The translations under genes were made by a program, and so were the position numbers. A stretch of DNA of 64,000 nt from an uncultured Lachnospiraceae bacterium (GTDB lineage: Bacteria > Bacillota > Clostridia > Lachnospirales > Lachnospiraceae), in contig CACYNO010000006.1 in the NCBI GenBank assembly GCA_902775895.1, positions 1-64,000 on the forward strand. The letters run 5' to 3'. This document shows positions 17,593-26,064 of the stretch, one piece after another. Positions within the stretch are counted from its first letter, which is position 1. Every line of letters starts with the position of its first letter. The notes beneath the pieces were generated by a model, which did not search any database, was not told where the DNA came from, and saw only the letters and a program-made list of their open reading frames with translations.

Positions 17593-18672
17593 CTACATGG
17601 ACTTACCCTTTTCTTCCATATATTTCCTGTATACCATAACGGATACCTTAAATGTTATGGCATCGTCTAATTTCTTTACATCAAGCCCCAGCATTTTCTG
17701 GAGTTTGTTCAATCTGTAAATAAGCGTATTTCTGTGAATAAAAAGCTTCCTTGCCGTCTCCGATATATTAAGGGAATTCTCAAAAAATACGTTTACCGTA
17801 TTAAAGGTTTCCTCGTCTATCTTTTCGATCAGACCTTTATCAAAATGCTCCTTCAGGAACATCTCACAAAGCTCGTCCGGACAGTTGATGATCAACCTCC
17901 CAAGACCCAGTTTGTCATAAGACACTATCTTTCTTTCGGGATAAAAGGTCTCACATACATTTACGGCTGTAACTGCTTCACGGTAAGCCTCAGGAAGCTC
18001 TCTTATGGTCTCCACCGGTCTTCCGAAACCTATGTGAGATGCCATTTCAGACTTCTTGTTTATCTCGTCTAAAATCTCCCTGGCTTCTTTTTCGAAGTCA
18101 TCATTTGGGGCCTGCGCCACAACAACTATCCGTCCGTGATCGTCGGAGATGACGTAAAAGTCAGCCCTCTTTTCAGACATAGCCTTTACGGCATTCTTCA
18201 CTTCCGAAACATGTTCCTCACTTGCAACAATTATACAAACATCACGACGCAGGTTAGGTTCAAATCCCACCGCCTTGGCATCGCTGTCTATGTCGGTAGG
18301 TAATATCTTTCCCAGCAAAAGATTGTTGATGTAGTCGCTTATTACGGTTCCCCTGTCATAGGCTTCGTAAAGCTGACTGATCTGCAAAGCTGCCATGCCG
18401 GCAACCTTTGCCTTGTCGTCACCTCTGCCCGAAAGGGTAACCGTTCCTATGAGACGCCCCCCGCCATACTTTATCTTCACAAAACATCGTTCTTCGTCCT
18501 CGAGTATCTCCTGACCGGATGCGATAAAAGACACTATGTCATTCAAGCAGGCCACGTCAGGGATGAAAGTCCCCGCAAGTGCAGCCCCCGCTTCATCTGA
18601 TACACAAAGATCAAAAGACGTTATTTTCTTAATTCCTTTTACGGCTTCAGCTAATACTTCTTTGGAAATCAA
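17593..18672 (-). CDS. CdaR/PucR-family transcription regulator
   Basis: About 359 residues. The C-terminal ~60 residues are a PucR-type HTH_30 domain (NISETARKLFIHRNTLIYRL), and the middle resembles the degenerate GGDEF-like domain of CdaR. The N-terminus (ISKEVLAEAVKGIKKITSF) looks like the sensor domain of sugar-diacid-type regulators. I place the start at TTG 18670-18672 because AAGGAG lies seven bases upstream; a frame reaching ATG at 18720 lacks a site. Ligand and targets are unknown. It lies 18 bases before ftsE and may be co-transcribed. Confidence 0.75.
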   Translation of the reverse strand: MISKEVLAEAVKGIKKITSFDLCVSDEAGAALAGTFIPDVACLNDIVSFIASGQEILEDEERCFVKIKYGGGRLIGTVTLSGRGDDKAKVAGMAALQISQLYEAYDRGTVISDYINNLLLGKILPTDIDSDAKAVGFEPNLRRDVCIIVASEEHVSEVKNAVKAMSEKRADFYVISDDHGRIVVVAQAPNDDFEKEAREILDEINKKSEMASHIGFGRPVETIRELPEAYREAVTAVNVCETFYPERKIVSYDKLGLGRLIINCPDELCEMFLKEHFDKGLIEKIDEETFNTVNVFFENSLNISETARKLFIHRNTLIYRLNKLQKMLGLDVKKLDDAITFKVSVMVYRKYMEEKGKSM

Positions 18673-18737
18673 ATATTTTCTCCTTATTTTGAGTTGTCGC
18701 CTCTTGAAAGCCTGTACCATTCTATAGCATTTTGCAT

Positions 18738-18768
18738 AAAAAAAAAAGGGTAAAACACCCTTTTTCTC
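18738..18768 (-). terminator. Terminator after the CvfB-like gene
   Basis: AAAAAGGGT and ACCCTTTTT form a short A/T-rich stem around 18743-18765. It is flanked by T runs in both directions, so it could act on either strand. It separates the CvfB-like gene from the CdaR-type gene. Confidence 0.6.
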
Positions 18769-18797
18769 TTTTTTTTAATAATTTTCACATATTTCTG

Positions 18798-19742
18798 TCA
18801 TATTTCTGTAATATTTAATTTTATTTCTTCGGCTCCCGGAATGATCTTTTTTTCTCTGTAAAGTGAGCCTACAGCCCGCTTAAATGCTGCTTTGCTCATA
18901 TGCAGTCTCTTTTTGATATCTTCGGGGTTGCTCTTATCTCCCAAAGAAATACTCCCTCCGGACTTCTCCAGCTCCTCTAAAATAAGCCTTGCATCCTCAT
19001 CCATCTGAATATGCGCCTTAGGCGACAGACTTATCATATATTTTCCGTCATCCCGCACAAGGGATACTCTCCCATACACCTTGTCTCCGAGACTGACATT
19101 ATCATGTATCTCGCGTATGGGTATCATTCCGAAATACTTATCGTCCACCGCCACAAATACTCCCAGTTCGGGATTTATCTGTACCACGGTTCCTTCCACA
19201 CCGCTGTCCTTTACATACTCCGTACCGCTTATAAGAGTGTTGTAAACCCGCATACTTGCCGCAGGGCGTCCGGTCTTATCTATGTAAAGATACACAGGCA
19301 ACCCGTCTCCCTTTCCGATATGAGGTCTTACGCCCTCAACCGGTGAGTAGCTTACAGGCTCTATCTGCTCTTTAAAAGGCAGGAGAAGATCCTTATCCAG
19401 TCCCCAGTCTAGAAACACTCCTATGGGAGCGATCTCAATAACCTCAAGGACAGCCGGAGCGTCTCTCGTGATAAGAGGCTTTTTTAAAGTAGCAATTGGT
19501 CTGTCCTCTGAATCAAGATACAAAAAGACATTTAACACATCACCTTCATTTGCTCCCTCAGGGACTTCTTTTTTGGGAAGAAGGACCTCGGAACATGATA
19601 TTTTCCCGTCACCATCTCCGAACGATGTAAGTTTTTTATCACAGGGCCGAGGACGGTTCCCTGTCTTATCCGTATCCTCAAGATAGGCACCGTTTTCGGT
19701 AAATCTTTTTATTATAAGATCTTGAAATTCACAAAGTTCCAT
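18798..19742 (-). CDS. CvfB-like S1-domain RNA-binding protein
   Basis: About 314 residues. It has several S1-like beta-barrel segments (EIAPIGVFLDWGLDKDLLLP; a later VVQINPELGVFVAVDDKYFG) and a C-terminal winged helix ending YREKKIIP. This is the layout of CvfB/YitL, an RNA-binding regulator. I chose the ATG at 19740-19742, with AAAGG upstream and the ELCEF start shared with relatives, over the ATG at 19757. It diverges from the tRNA-Gln gene. Confidence 0.8.
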   Translation of the reverse strand: MELCEFQDLIIKRFTENGAYLEDTDKTGNRPRPCDKKLTSFGDGDGKISCSEVLLPKKEVPEGANEGDVLNVFLYLDSEDRPIATLKKPLITRDAPAVLEVIEIAPIGVFLDWGLDKDLLLPFKEQIEPVSYSPVEGVRPHIGKGDGLPVYLYIDKTGRPAASMRVYNTLISGTEYVKDSGVEGTVVQINPELGVFVAVDDKYFGMIPIREIHDNVSLGDKVYGRVSLVRDDGKYMISLSPKAHIQMDEDARLILEELEKSGGSISLGDKSNPEDIKKRLHMSKAAFKRAVGSLYREKKIIPGAEEIKLNITEI

Positions 19743-19798
19743 TGACACGCCTTTCATGGTGTTATATAATACTGCAAGTTGCTGTGAAGCAAAGATAA

Positions 19799-19870
19799 TG
19801 GGCTTTCGCCAAGCGGTAAGGCACTGGATTCTGATTCCAGCATTCGGGGGTTCGAATCCCTCAAGCCCAG
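19799..19870 (+). tRNA. tRNA-Gln (CTG anticodon)
   Basis: A 72-nt cloverleaf: the acceptor TGGGCTT pairs with AAGCCCA at 19863-19869, then a discriminator G. The anticodon arm is CTGGA-TTCTGAT-TCCAG with anticodon CTG, and the T loop GTTCGAATC is intact. CCA is not encoded. Confidence 0.95.
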
Positions 19871-19882
19871 CTACATAATATA

Positions 19883-19910
19883 CGCCGTGATCTTTTCACG
19901 GCGTTTTTTT
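19883..19910 (+). terminator. Terminator after tRNA-Gln
   Basis: CGCCGTGA at 19883-19890 pairs perfectly with TCACGGCG at 19896-19903, followed by seven T. Confidence 0.9.
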
Positions 19911-19943
19911 ATTATTAATACATAGGATTTGATCGATACCTGC

Positions 19944-20144
19944 ATCACTGCTTCCGTGTCTGTATTTTGAACATTAGAAGACAGTCCGAAGAATTCAGAC
20001 GGGCAGGATCGTTATACGAAAGACAAGCATAGTTGCAACGCAACATTTATGCTTGTCTTTCGTGTTCATAACGATCATGCCTGTCTGTTAATTCTTCAGG
20101 GCTGTATTCTACAGTTTGAAAATGCAGATCACGGAAGCAGTGAT
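19944..20144. repeat. Long imperfect palindrome, copy A of a three-member family
   Basis: A 201-bp near-palindrome. The outer arms are ATCACTG (19944-19950) and CAGTGAT (20138-20144), and the tip is GTTGC-AAC-GCAAC. The left block 19969-19995 and right block 20090-20118 recur exactly in copy C near 42.4 kb. Small bulges are conserved, for example a right-side GTTC before ATAACGATC. No protein frame is evident. It lies between tRNA-Gln and tRNA-Ser. Confidence 0.85.
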
Positions 20145-20212
20145 AAAATAAATACAAATGTCTCGCAAAAGCATAGCCCTGCCGGTGTAACTTATATGCT
20201 GTATGTAAAAAA

Positions 20213-20300
20213 CGGAGATGAAGGGATTCGAACCCTTGTGACGGTTGCCCGTCAAACGCATTTCGAGTGCGCCCCGTTATGACCGCTTCGGTACATCTCC
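20213..20300 (-). tRNA. tRNA-Ser (CGA anticodon)
   Basis: Read on the minus strand, the acceptor GGAGATG pairs with CATCTCC, followed by discriminator G at 20213. A long variable arm and the anticodon arm GCGCA-CTCGAAA-TGCGT give anticodon CGA. About 88 nt; CCA is not encoded. Confidence 0.93.
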
Positions 20301-20301
20301 A

Positions 20302-20657
20302 AAAAGTGGGCGGCTTACGCGCCACCGCCCACTTTTGTAGTTTGCTTCGCAAACTACCGCCCTGACGGGCGAAATCGATGGCATTAAGCGAATGCGATGC
20401 ATTCGGTTTTGACACACATCGATTTTTGTAGTTTGCTTCGCAAACTACCTCATGCTAATGAACACATCGTTTCTGCTTCGTGAAACTCTCTCCCTGCCGG
20501 GCCAATATATAATAACCTTTTTCAGCTAAACCATGACCATGCGCTTCACCCGGCAGGGTATGTTTTTTGCGGGCCTTACGCTTGCGGGTTGAAATGCTTG
20601 TGCAAAAACGGCCTTATCCCGCAAGCGTACAGACCGCAAAAGCATAGCCCTGCCGGT
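20302..20657. repeat. Cluster of hairpins and short direct repeats
   Basis: This gene-free stretch before the arylsulfotransferase-like gene holds several nested structures. A perfect 12-bp hairpin at 20302-20336 runs into T5 on the minus strand just before tRNA-Ser. A 25-nt unit ending in GTTTGCTTCGCAAACTAC occurs identically at 20333-20357 and 20424-20448. A 110-bp imperfect palindrome spans 20548-20657. The last 23 nt of that palindrome (20635-20657) are repeated exactly at 20164-20186, between copy A and tRNA-Ser. CCCTGCCGGG-type cores recur four times. No coding frame is credible; the hairpin at 20548-20657 could end the transcript of the gene at 20677. Confidence 0.8.
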
Positions 20658-20676
20658 ATTGCGCACACGTCATGTT

Positions 20677-22389
20677 TTACTGAAAAAAGAATCCTTTGAA
20701 GTCGTACTTAAACACCCTGTAAAGGAACCTGGAAATCGGCGGGCAGGTATAACTCCTGATCAGCTTGCCTTCGCTGTCATACTCAGAAAAGATTCCCTGA
20801 ACACCTGAATCCGTAATGATATTTCCGTTGGAAACCGTCTGTGCGCTTGACACTATCCCTGATACAGGAACTGCAATGCTGTCCACAAGCTCGACCGTCT
20901 TTTCGTTCTCGTTTACCTTGTAGTTATAATAATAACTCGGCTCATTACTGTCCTGAATACTTAAGTTTGCAAAACCGTCCTGAGTCCAGTCATAACCCGG
21001 TCTGGTAACGCAGGTAGCCATATTGTTATTATACATGGTCAGATTGAACACGCCATCCTCTTCTGAAGGGAAGTACATAAGATGATGCTGTCCACCCTGG
21101 ATATCAAACTCGTTTGCCTTCTTTAAGACATACTGCTCATATTCCGTACCCTTCCAGAAATTCTCACTTCCGATAAGATAACCTATGGAAGGATTGGTAA
21201 GGAGGTTGTTGATCTTTATGACCGTGGAAGTCTCTCTTGAACTGAGGAATGCATCATCTCCTTCAAGCCAAATGGAGTTGATATGCATCCAGTCCATACC
21301 TGCTCCCGCAGATCCGTATGCGGATTTTGCCTCTTTGTCGCACGAATCCTCATACGATCTGAAAAGATCCGATAGATCCAGAACAAGGGAAACTTCTCCT
21401 GTCTTCACATCAACTTTTCCGATACAGTCCTCCACGTCCTCATTGTTTGAGTTATCCGTTGCAAGGAAAAGTATGTTGCCATCATTATCAAATATTTCAT
21501 CATGATGATTCAGAAGGTTTCCGAGAGGATAAACTTTATCGACCCTGCCGAGTTTACTTACCTTTGCGATCTTGTCATTTGAAACCGGCAGGTAAAAAAA
21601 TCCGTTTTCATTGTCAAAAAGAATGTTTCCTGCAGCGGAAAAATCGGCGCATATCTTGCCGCGGATAACTCCGGAATTGTCATACATATACGCATAGTTT
21701 CTGATGCCGCCTGACAACTCGTAATTTCCCATTATAAGGAAAAGTCCGTCGGAAAGAGACTTTTCGGATTTTTCCTCTCCGAGACTTATTTCCTTTGACG
21801 GTCCGGTGAATTCAGACTCCAGCGACATGGTTGTAAGCTCGCTTGTGGAATCTATGGTCACATGCTCTTTTTCCGTCAGCACGCTTCTGGGACAGTTGTA
21901 GTCAAAAGAAACTTCCTTCTTTGTATTTCCTGATTCGGTAGTGATAGTAACCGTATTCACATATCCCGGAACAAGACCGAGGAGCGTGTACTCATGCTCT
22001 TTCCCCGGCTCTTTGCTCAAATCCCCACCGAAATCCGGGATGTTTTCATCAGGAACAGATATGTTGTAGGAAACCTTCGCATCCTCTTCCGTCTGGAAAT
22101 ATACGTACAGGGAAAGTCCCAGCGTTCCGTAAGGGTTATACATGACTAAAGGATCACTTGACGTATATGTTTTGCCTGCTTTCAGATCATCGATCTGCTT
22201 TTGTACATTTTCAGATGCATCATCCTTGTACGGAGCCTCTATTGCATTATCTGTGATCTGAATGTCTTCAATCTTTTCTTCGATCACCTGAACACTTTCG
22301 CCTGAACATCCCGCCAGTGAAAATCCTCCGAAAGCAAATGATGCCGCTGCAACAACGGGTAAAACTTTGAGTAATGTTTTCTTTTTCAT
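20677..22389 (-). CDS. Arylsulfotransferase (ASST)-like lipoprotein
   Basis: 570 residues. The signal peptide ends in a lipobox LAGC with the acylated cysteine at 28, so it is anchored on the outer face of the membrane. The body is a six-bladed propeller of the PAPS-independent arylsulfotransferase family, which moves sulfate between phenols through a sulfo-histidine. Family signatures are visible: HHDEIFD, DWMHINSIW, SSRETSTVIKI and GGQHH, giving the expected His/Arg pocket. It precedes no dsbA/dsbI pair, unlike enterobacterial assT. It follows glf in transcription order, so it may sulfate or otherwise modify the surface polymer; that link is inferred from position only. Confidence 0.75.
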   Translation of the reverse strand: MKKKTLLKVLPVVAAASFAFGGFSLAGCSGESVQVIEEKIEDIQITDNAIEAPYKDDASENVQKQIDDLKAGKTYTSSDPLVMYNPYGTLGLSLYVYFQTEEDAKVSYNISVPDENIPDFGGDLSKEPGKEHEYTLLGLVPGYVNTVTITTESGNTKKEVSFDYNCPRSVLTEKEHVTIDSTSELTTMSLESEFTGPSKEISLGEEKSEKSLSDGLFLIMGNYELSGGIRNYAYMYDNSGVIRGKICADFSAAGNILFDNENGFFYLPVSNDKIAKVSKLGRVDKVYPLGNLLNHHDEIFDNDGNILFLATDNSNNEDVEDCIGKVDVKTGEVSLVLDLSDLFRSYEDSCDKEAKSAYGSAGAGMDWMHINSIWLEGDDAFLSSRETSTVIKINNLLTNPSIGYLIGSENFWKGTEYEQYVLKKANEFDIQGGQHHLMYFPSEEDGVFNLTMYNNNMATCVTRPGYDWTQDGFANLSIQDSNEPSYYYNYKVNENEKTVELVDSIAVPVSGIVSSAQTVSNGNIITDSGVQGIFSEYDSEGKLIRSYTCPPISRFLYRVFKYDFKGFFFQ

Positions 22390-22415
22390 TTTTTATTTCC
22401 CTTTGCTCTACTTTT

Positions 22416-23510
22416 TTATAAGTATTTTTTTGCCGCCTCAAGTGCACTTTCTATAACCTTATCCATGTCATAGTACTTATACTCACCGAGACGTCCGCCG
22501 AATACCACTTTCTCCTCCGCATCGGCAAGCTTCTTATACTCCTCGTAAAGTTTGCCGTTCTTCTCGTCATTTACCGGATAATAGGGTTCATCACCTTTTT
22601 CCCACTCGGAAGAATACTCACGGCTTATAACGGTCTTTGGCTGCTCACCGAATTCGAAGAACTTGTGCTCAATGATCCTGGTCCAGGGTGTCTCCTCATC
22701 AGTGAAGTTCACCGCTGCATTCCCCTGGAAGTTGTCTGTATCAAGCACTTCCGTCTCAAACCTTACGGAGCGGTATTCCAAGGTACCCAGCTTATAGTCA
22801 AAATAAGCATCGATCGGTCCTGTGTAGATAACCTTTTGTGCCTGTGCTTCTAGCTCATCCTTTACGTCAAAGTAATCAACGCCTGTACGCACTTCTATGC
22901 CTTTAAGCATATTTTCCACCATTTTGGTGTAACCACCCATAGGGATACCCTGGAAAAGGGCGTTAAAGTAGTTGTTATCAAAGGTGTATCTTACCGGAAG
23001 CCTTTTTATGATAAATGCGGGAAGCTCACTGCATGGACGTCCCCACTGCTTTTTCGTATAGCCTTTGATAAGTTTCTCATAGATATCAGTACCCACTAAA
23101 CTTATGGCCTGCTCTTCCAGATTCTTCGGCTCTGTGATGCCGGCGGCCTTTCTTTGCTCTTCGATCTTGGCCTTTGCCTCCTCCGGAGTCACCACACCCC
23201 ACATCTTGTTGAATGTGTACATATTGAAGGGAAGACTATAGAGCTCGCCTTTATAATTGGCCACGGGAGCATTTGTAAACCTGTTAAACTCGGCAAATTT
23301 ATTTACATATTCCCATACCTCACGGTTGTTGGTATGGAAGATATGAGCTCCGTACTCGTGGACGTTTATCCCTTCGATCTCACGGGTAAAGACATTCCCC
23401 GCAATATGGTCTCTTTTGTCTATCACAAGGACTTTCTTACCCTTGTCTGTCGCTTCTCTTGCAAAAACGGCGCCGAAAAGTCCGGCTCCCACTATAAGAT
23501 AATCATACAT
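22416..23510 (-). CDS. glf: UDP-galactopyranose mutase
   Basis: 364 residues. Flavoenzyme that interconverts UDP-Galp and UDP-Galf. It has the FAD-binding VGAGLFGAVFA at the start, KRDHIAGN, EYGAHIFHT with the conserved histidine, and RYTFDNNYFNALFQGIP, all typical of bacterial Glf at normal length. Along with GlfT1- and GlfT2-like transferases in the window it shows that this organism makes a galactofuranose-containing surface glycan. Confidence 0.97.
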   Translation of the reverse strand: MYDYLIVGAGLFGAVFAREATDKGKKVLVIDKRDHIAGNVFTREIEGINVHEYGAHIFHTNNREVWEYVNKFAEFNRFTNAPVANYKGELYSLPFNMYTFNKMWGVVTPEEAKAKIEEQRKAAGITEPKNLEEQAISLVGTDIYEKLIKGYTKKQWGRPCSELPAFIIKRLPVRYTFDNNYFNALFQGIPMGGYTKMVENMLKGIEVRTGVDYFDVKDELEAQAQKVIYTGPIDAYFDYKLGTLEYRSVRFETEVLDTDNFQGNAAVNFTDEETPWTRIIEHKFFEFGEQPKTVISREYSSEWEKGDEPYYPVNDEKNGKLYEEYKKLADAEEKVVFGGRLGEYKYYDMDKVIESALEAAKKYL

Positions 23511-23531
23511 AAAACAATTCTCCTAATCTCA

Positions 23532-24422
23532 TCAGTCCGCTAAATCTATGGTCGGGTTATATAAAACACCCATAAGTGTCCCCTTAAAAAGCGTCCACAA
23601 CCTTTTTAACCTGTGACCGTCTCCTTTTGTAAGTATCCTGATAACGTGAAGATGAAGACGAATCCACCAGTACACTAAACCCTTGGTACCTTCCCGCCTG
23701 AATACATAAAACTCATTCCGGTAAGCATACACATAATATTTCATACGCTCCATGCTGTCCTTTGATATATCCGAACCGGAATTGGCCGCACAGTCATGGA
23801 CTGCCACACTCCCCTTCACATAATAACAGGGATATTTCCGTGAAATCCTTCTTGTGTATTCTACATCATCTCCCCATATAAAAAACTCACCTACGGGAAG
23901 TGCCACGTCTTTCACAACGGAAGTCCTTATAAAGCAGGACACAAAGGATGCGTACTGAATCCTCTGAAGGTCTCTCCCCCAATCCTTTATCTTGGAGGTA
24001 AGACTCGCCTTTTGGATGTTCATCTTACAAGGCGAACCGTCGATCCAGTTTACCTTACCCGAAAGAAAACCGTAGTGCCCTTTAAGTTTATTGTGCGCTT
24101 TCTTAAATTCCAGCAGCGCATTTTTTTCAGGAATGCAATCATCGTCCATAAGCCACATGTAGTCATAGCCTGCATCCACAGCCCACTTTACGCCTTTTTC
24201 AAATCCGCCGGCACCGCCAAGGTTCCTGCCCGGATTAAGATAAAATATCTTTCCCTCATCAATCAGAGGCTTAAGCTCCAGATCCGTACCGTCATCGCTG
24301 GCGTTGTCCACCACCAAAATATCCGGACTGCCCGACTTTTGAGAAAACAGGGCATCCAGACATTTCATAAGCTTTTCTTTTCTGTTATACGTCACTACAA
24401 CAGCAACTATATTGTTATTCAT
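23532..24422 (-). CDS. GlfT1-like galactofuranosyltransferase (GT2)
   Basis: 296 residues. It has the GT-A fold with VVVTYNRKEKL, VDNASDDGT, the Galf-transferase signature NPGRNLGGAGGF and the metal-binding LMDDDC, then WGDDVEYTRR. It is shorter than the GlfT2-like protein and lacks its N-terminal beta domain, which is typical of the priming transferase. It starts 11 bases after the ilvE stop region and ends 21 bases before glf, so glf and this gene should be co-transcribed. Confidence 0.85.
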   Translation of the reverse strand: MNNNIVAVVVTYNRKEKLMKCLDALFSQKSGSPDILVVDNASDDGTDLELKPLIDEGKIFYLNPGRNLGGAGGFEKGVKWAVDAGYDYMWLMDDDCIPEKNALLEFKKAHNKLKGHYGFLSGKVNWIDGSPCKMNIQKASLTSKIKDWGRDLQRIQYASFVSCFIRTSVVKDVALPVGEFFIWGDDVEYTRRISRKYPCYYVKGSVAVHDCAANSGSDISKDSMERMKYYVYAYRNEFYVFRREGTKGLVYWWIRLHLHVIRILTKGDGHRLKRLWTLFKGTLMGVLYNPTIDLAD

Positions 24423-24433
24423 ATTTTCCTCAC

Positions 24434-25459
24434 TTATTCAACCGGATATATCCAGCCTTCAGGCGCTTCGATCTCGCCCAGCTGGATCCCCGTCAGGGTG
24501 TCACGGAGCTTTCCGCAAATCTGCCCCATTGACTCCATACCGCTCTCAAAGCATATCTCACGTCCGTGATCGTTCACTTTGCCAACCGGTGATATCACGG
24601 CTGCAGTGCCGCAGAGACCGCACTCCGCAAACTCTTCTATCTCGGAAAAGAGAACTTCTCTCTCTATGACCTCAAGACCGAGATAATCCTTTGCCACCGT
24701 AAGGAGAGACCTTTTCGTGATGGAAGGAAGTATACTGTCAGACTTTGGAGTAACTATTTTTTTATCCTTTGTCACAAAGATAAAGTTGGCTCCTCCCGTT
24801 TCCTCCACTTTTGTACGCGTAGCCGCATCCAGATACATATTTTCCGCAAAACCTTCCTCGTGTGCCACAACGATGGGGTGAAGGCTCATGGCATAGTTCA
24901 GACCCGCCTTGATATCTCCCGTTCCTCTCGGAGCCGCTCTGTCAAAATCAGATACTTTTATGGTAAGGGGTTTTACACCGCCTTTGAAATACGGTCCAAC
25001 AGGTGTAGTAAAGATCCTGAACTGGTATTCGTCAGCAGGCTTTACACCTATCACCGCATTTGACCCGAACATATAGGGCCTGACATAAAGAGTGGCTCCG
25101 GAGCCATAAGGAGGCACCCATGCTTCATTTGCTTTGATCGTTGCAAGGACTGCCTCTATAAAACGCTCCTTGGGAAACACCGGCATCTCCAGACGCTTTG
25201 CGGAGTTTTCCAGCCTCTCGCCGTTTAAGTCCGGGCGGAATGTCACTATCTTTCCTGACTTTGTAGTATAAGCTTTCAAACCTTCAAAGATGGTCTGGGC
25301 ATACTGCAGCACTCCGGCACACTCGTTCAATACGATATTCTCATCTTCGATCAACCGGCCCTCGTCCCACTTCCCGTCCTTAAAGTCAGACACGAACCTT
25401 TTGTCCGTCTTAATATATCCGAAACCGAGATCCCCCCAGTCGATATCTTTCTTATCCAT
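24434..25459 (-). CDS. ilvE: Branched-chain amino acid aminotransferase
   Basis: About 341 residues. PLP fold-type IV enzyme moving the amino group between glutamate and branched-chain 2-oxo acids. Length and features match the bacterial/eukaryotic BCAT2 subgroup: PLP lysine in GDIKAGLNYA, EETGGANFIFV, and the C-terminal CGTAAVISPVG. GGAGG precedes the chosen ATG at 25457-25459; an ATG seven codons earlier is weaker. It opens a run of minus-strand genes leading into the Galf genes. Confidence 0.95.
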   Translation of the reverse strand: MDKKDIDWGDLGFGYIKTDKRFVSDFKDGKWDEGRLIEDENIVLNECAGVLQYAQTIFEGLKAYTTKSGKIVTFRPDLNGERLENSAKRLEMPVFPKERFIEAVLATIKANEAWVPPYGSGATLYVRPYMFGSNAVIGVKPADEYQFRIFTTPVGPYFKGGVKPLTIKVSDFDRAAPRGTGDIKAGLNYAMSLHPIVVAHEEGFAENMYLDAATRTKVEETGGANFIFVTKDKKIVTPKSDSILPSITKRSLLTVAKDYLGLEVIEREVLFSEIEEFAECGLCGTAAVISPVGKVNDHGREICFESGMESMGQICGKLRDTLTGIQLGEIEAPEGWIYPVE

Positions 25460-25558
25460 ATATTGCCTCCGTGACAGCATTCATATTTCAATCCCGCATT
25501 ATACCATAAATGTTGGTGTTGTGAAATATATATTCCACAATTTTGACGGCAGTATGTA

Positions 25559-25774
25559 GCGGGAATCCAAAACCGACTCGTTTTAATATTTCAAACATTA
25601 AAGAAAACGGTCCAAATAATTAAGACCGATGAAATCGTTATACAGATGCCGGCCGTAGCTGCGAAGCAGCATTTACGGACGGTATCTGTGTTTATAACGA
25701 TCATCGGTCTTTAAATTATTTAGGGCCGTTTTCTTAGTTTGAAATATTAAATACGAGTCGGTCAAGATTCCCGC
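25559..25774. repeat. Long imperfect palindrome, copy B of the family
   Basis: A 216-bp near-palindrome fills the gap between ilvE and the small gene at 25778. The outer arms are GCGGGAATC (25559-25567) and GATTCCCGC (25766-25774), and the tip is GCTGC-GAA-GCAGC. It aligns along its length with copy A. It keeps ATCGTTATAC on the left and GTTTATAACGATCA on the right, while paired positions differ in a compensating way. Bases 25460-25558 hold only the ilvE leader. Confidence 0.8.
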
Positions 25775-25777
25775 ATA

Positions 25778-26014
25778 TCAGTCGTCAAAATCCACCTTGT
25801 TGTACTCGTAGTCGTCTGTCGTAAGATCATCCCACTTCTCTTCAGATTCCGCGCAGATAACCTCCCAGGAATCTCTCTCCGGCTGGCTGTTGGAGTGGCT
25901 TCTGTAGTACTCCTCATCCTGTGCCGCAAACTTTGCCTCATCAAGGGTATCATACTTCTCACAGTTCTTGATGCTGCCGTCATTTACATTTTTACGAAAA
26001 ACATAATAAAACAT
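25778..26014 (-). CDS. Small acidic protein, unknown function
   Basis: 78 residues from the ATG at 26012-26014, which has GGAGG eight bases upstream; an earlier in-frame ATG overlaps that site. It begins FYYVFRKNV and contains YDTLDEAKFAAQDEEYYR, with a strongly acidic tail ending in DFDD. I see no membrane segment or signal. The TLDEAK stretch is seen in small DUF-type proteins of Firmicutes, but I do not recognise a function. Its stop codon lies three bases from palindrome copy B. Confidence 0.7.
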   Translation of the reverse strand: MFYYVFRKNVNDGSIKNCEKYDTLDEAKFAAQDEEYYRSHSNSQPERDSWEVICAESEEKWDDLTTDDYEYNKVDFDD

Positions 26015-26064
26015 TTTTGATTCCTCCATATAGTTAGTTTAGTTGTCTTGTATTATAACACATA

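Noticed and set aside
20047-20415. A 122-codon minus-strand frame across the tRNA-Ser region
   Set aside because: It overlaps tRNA-Ser and the arms of palindromic repeats and has no ribosome site or recognisable domain.
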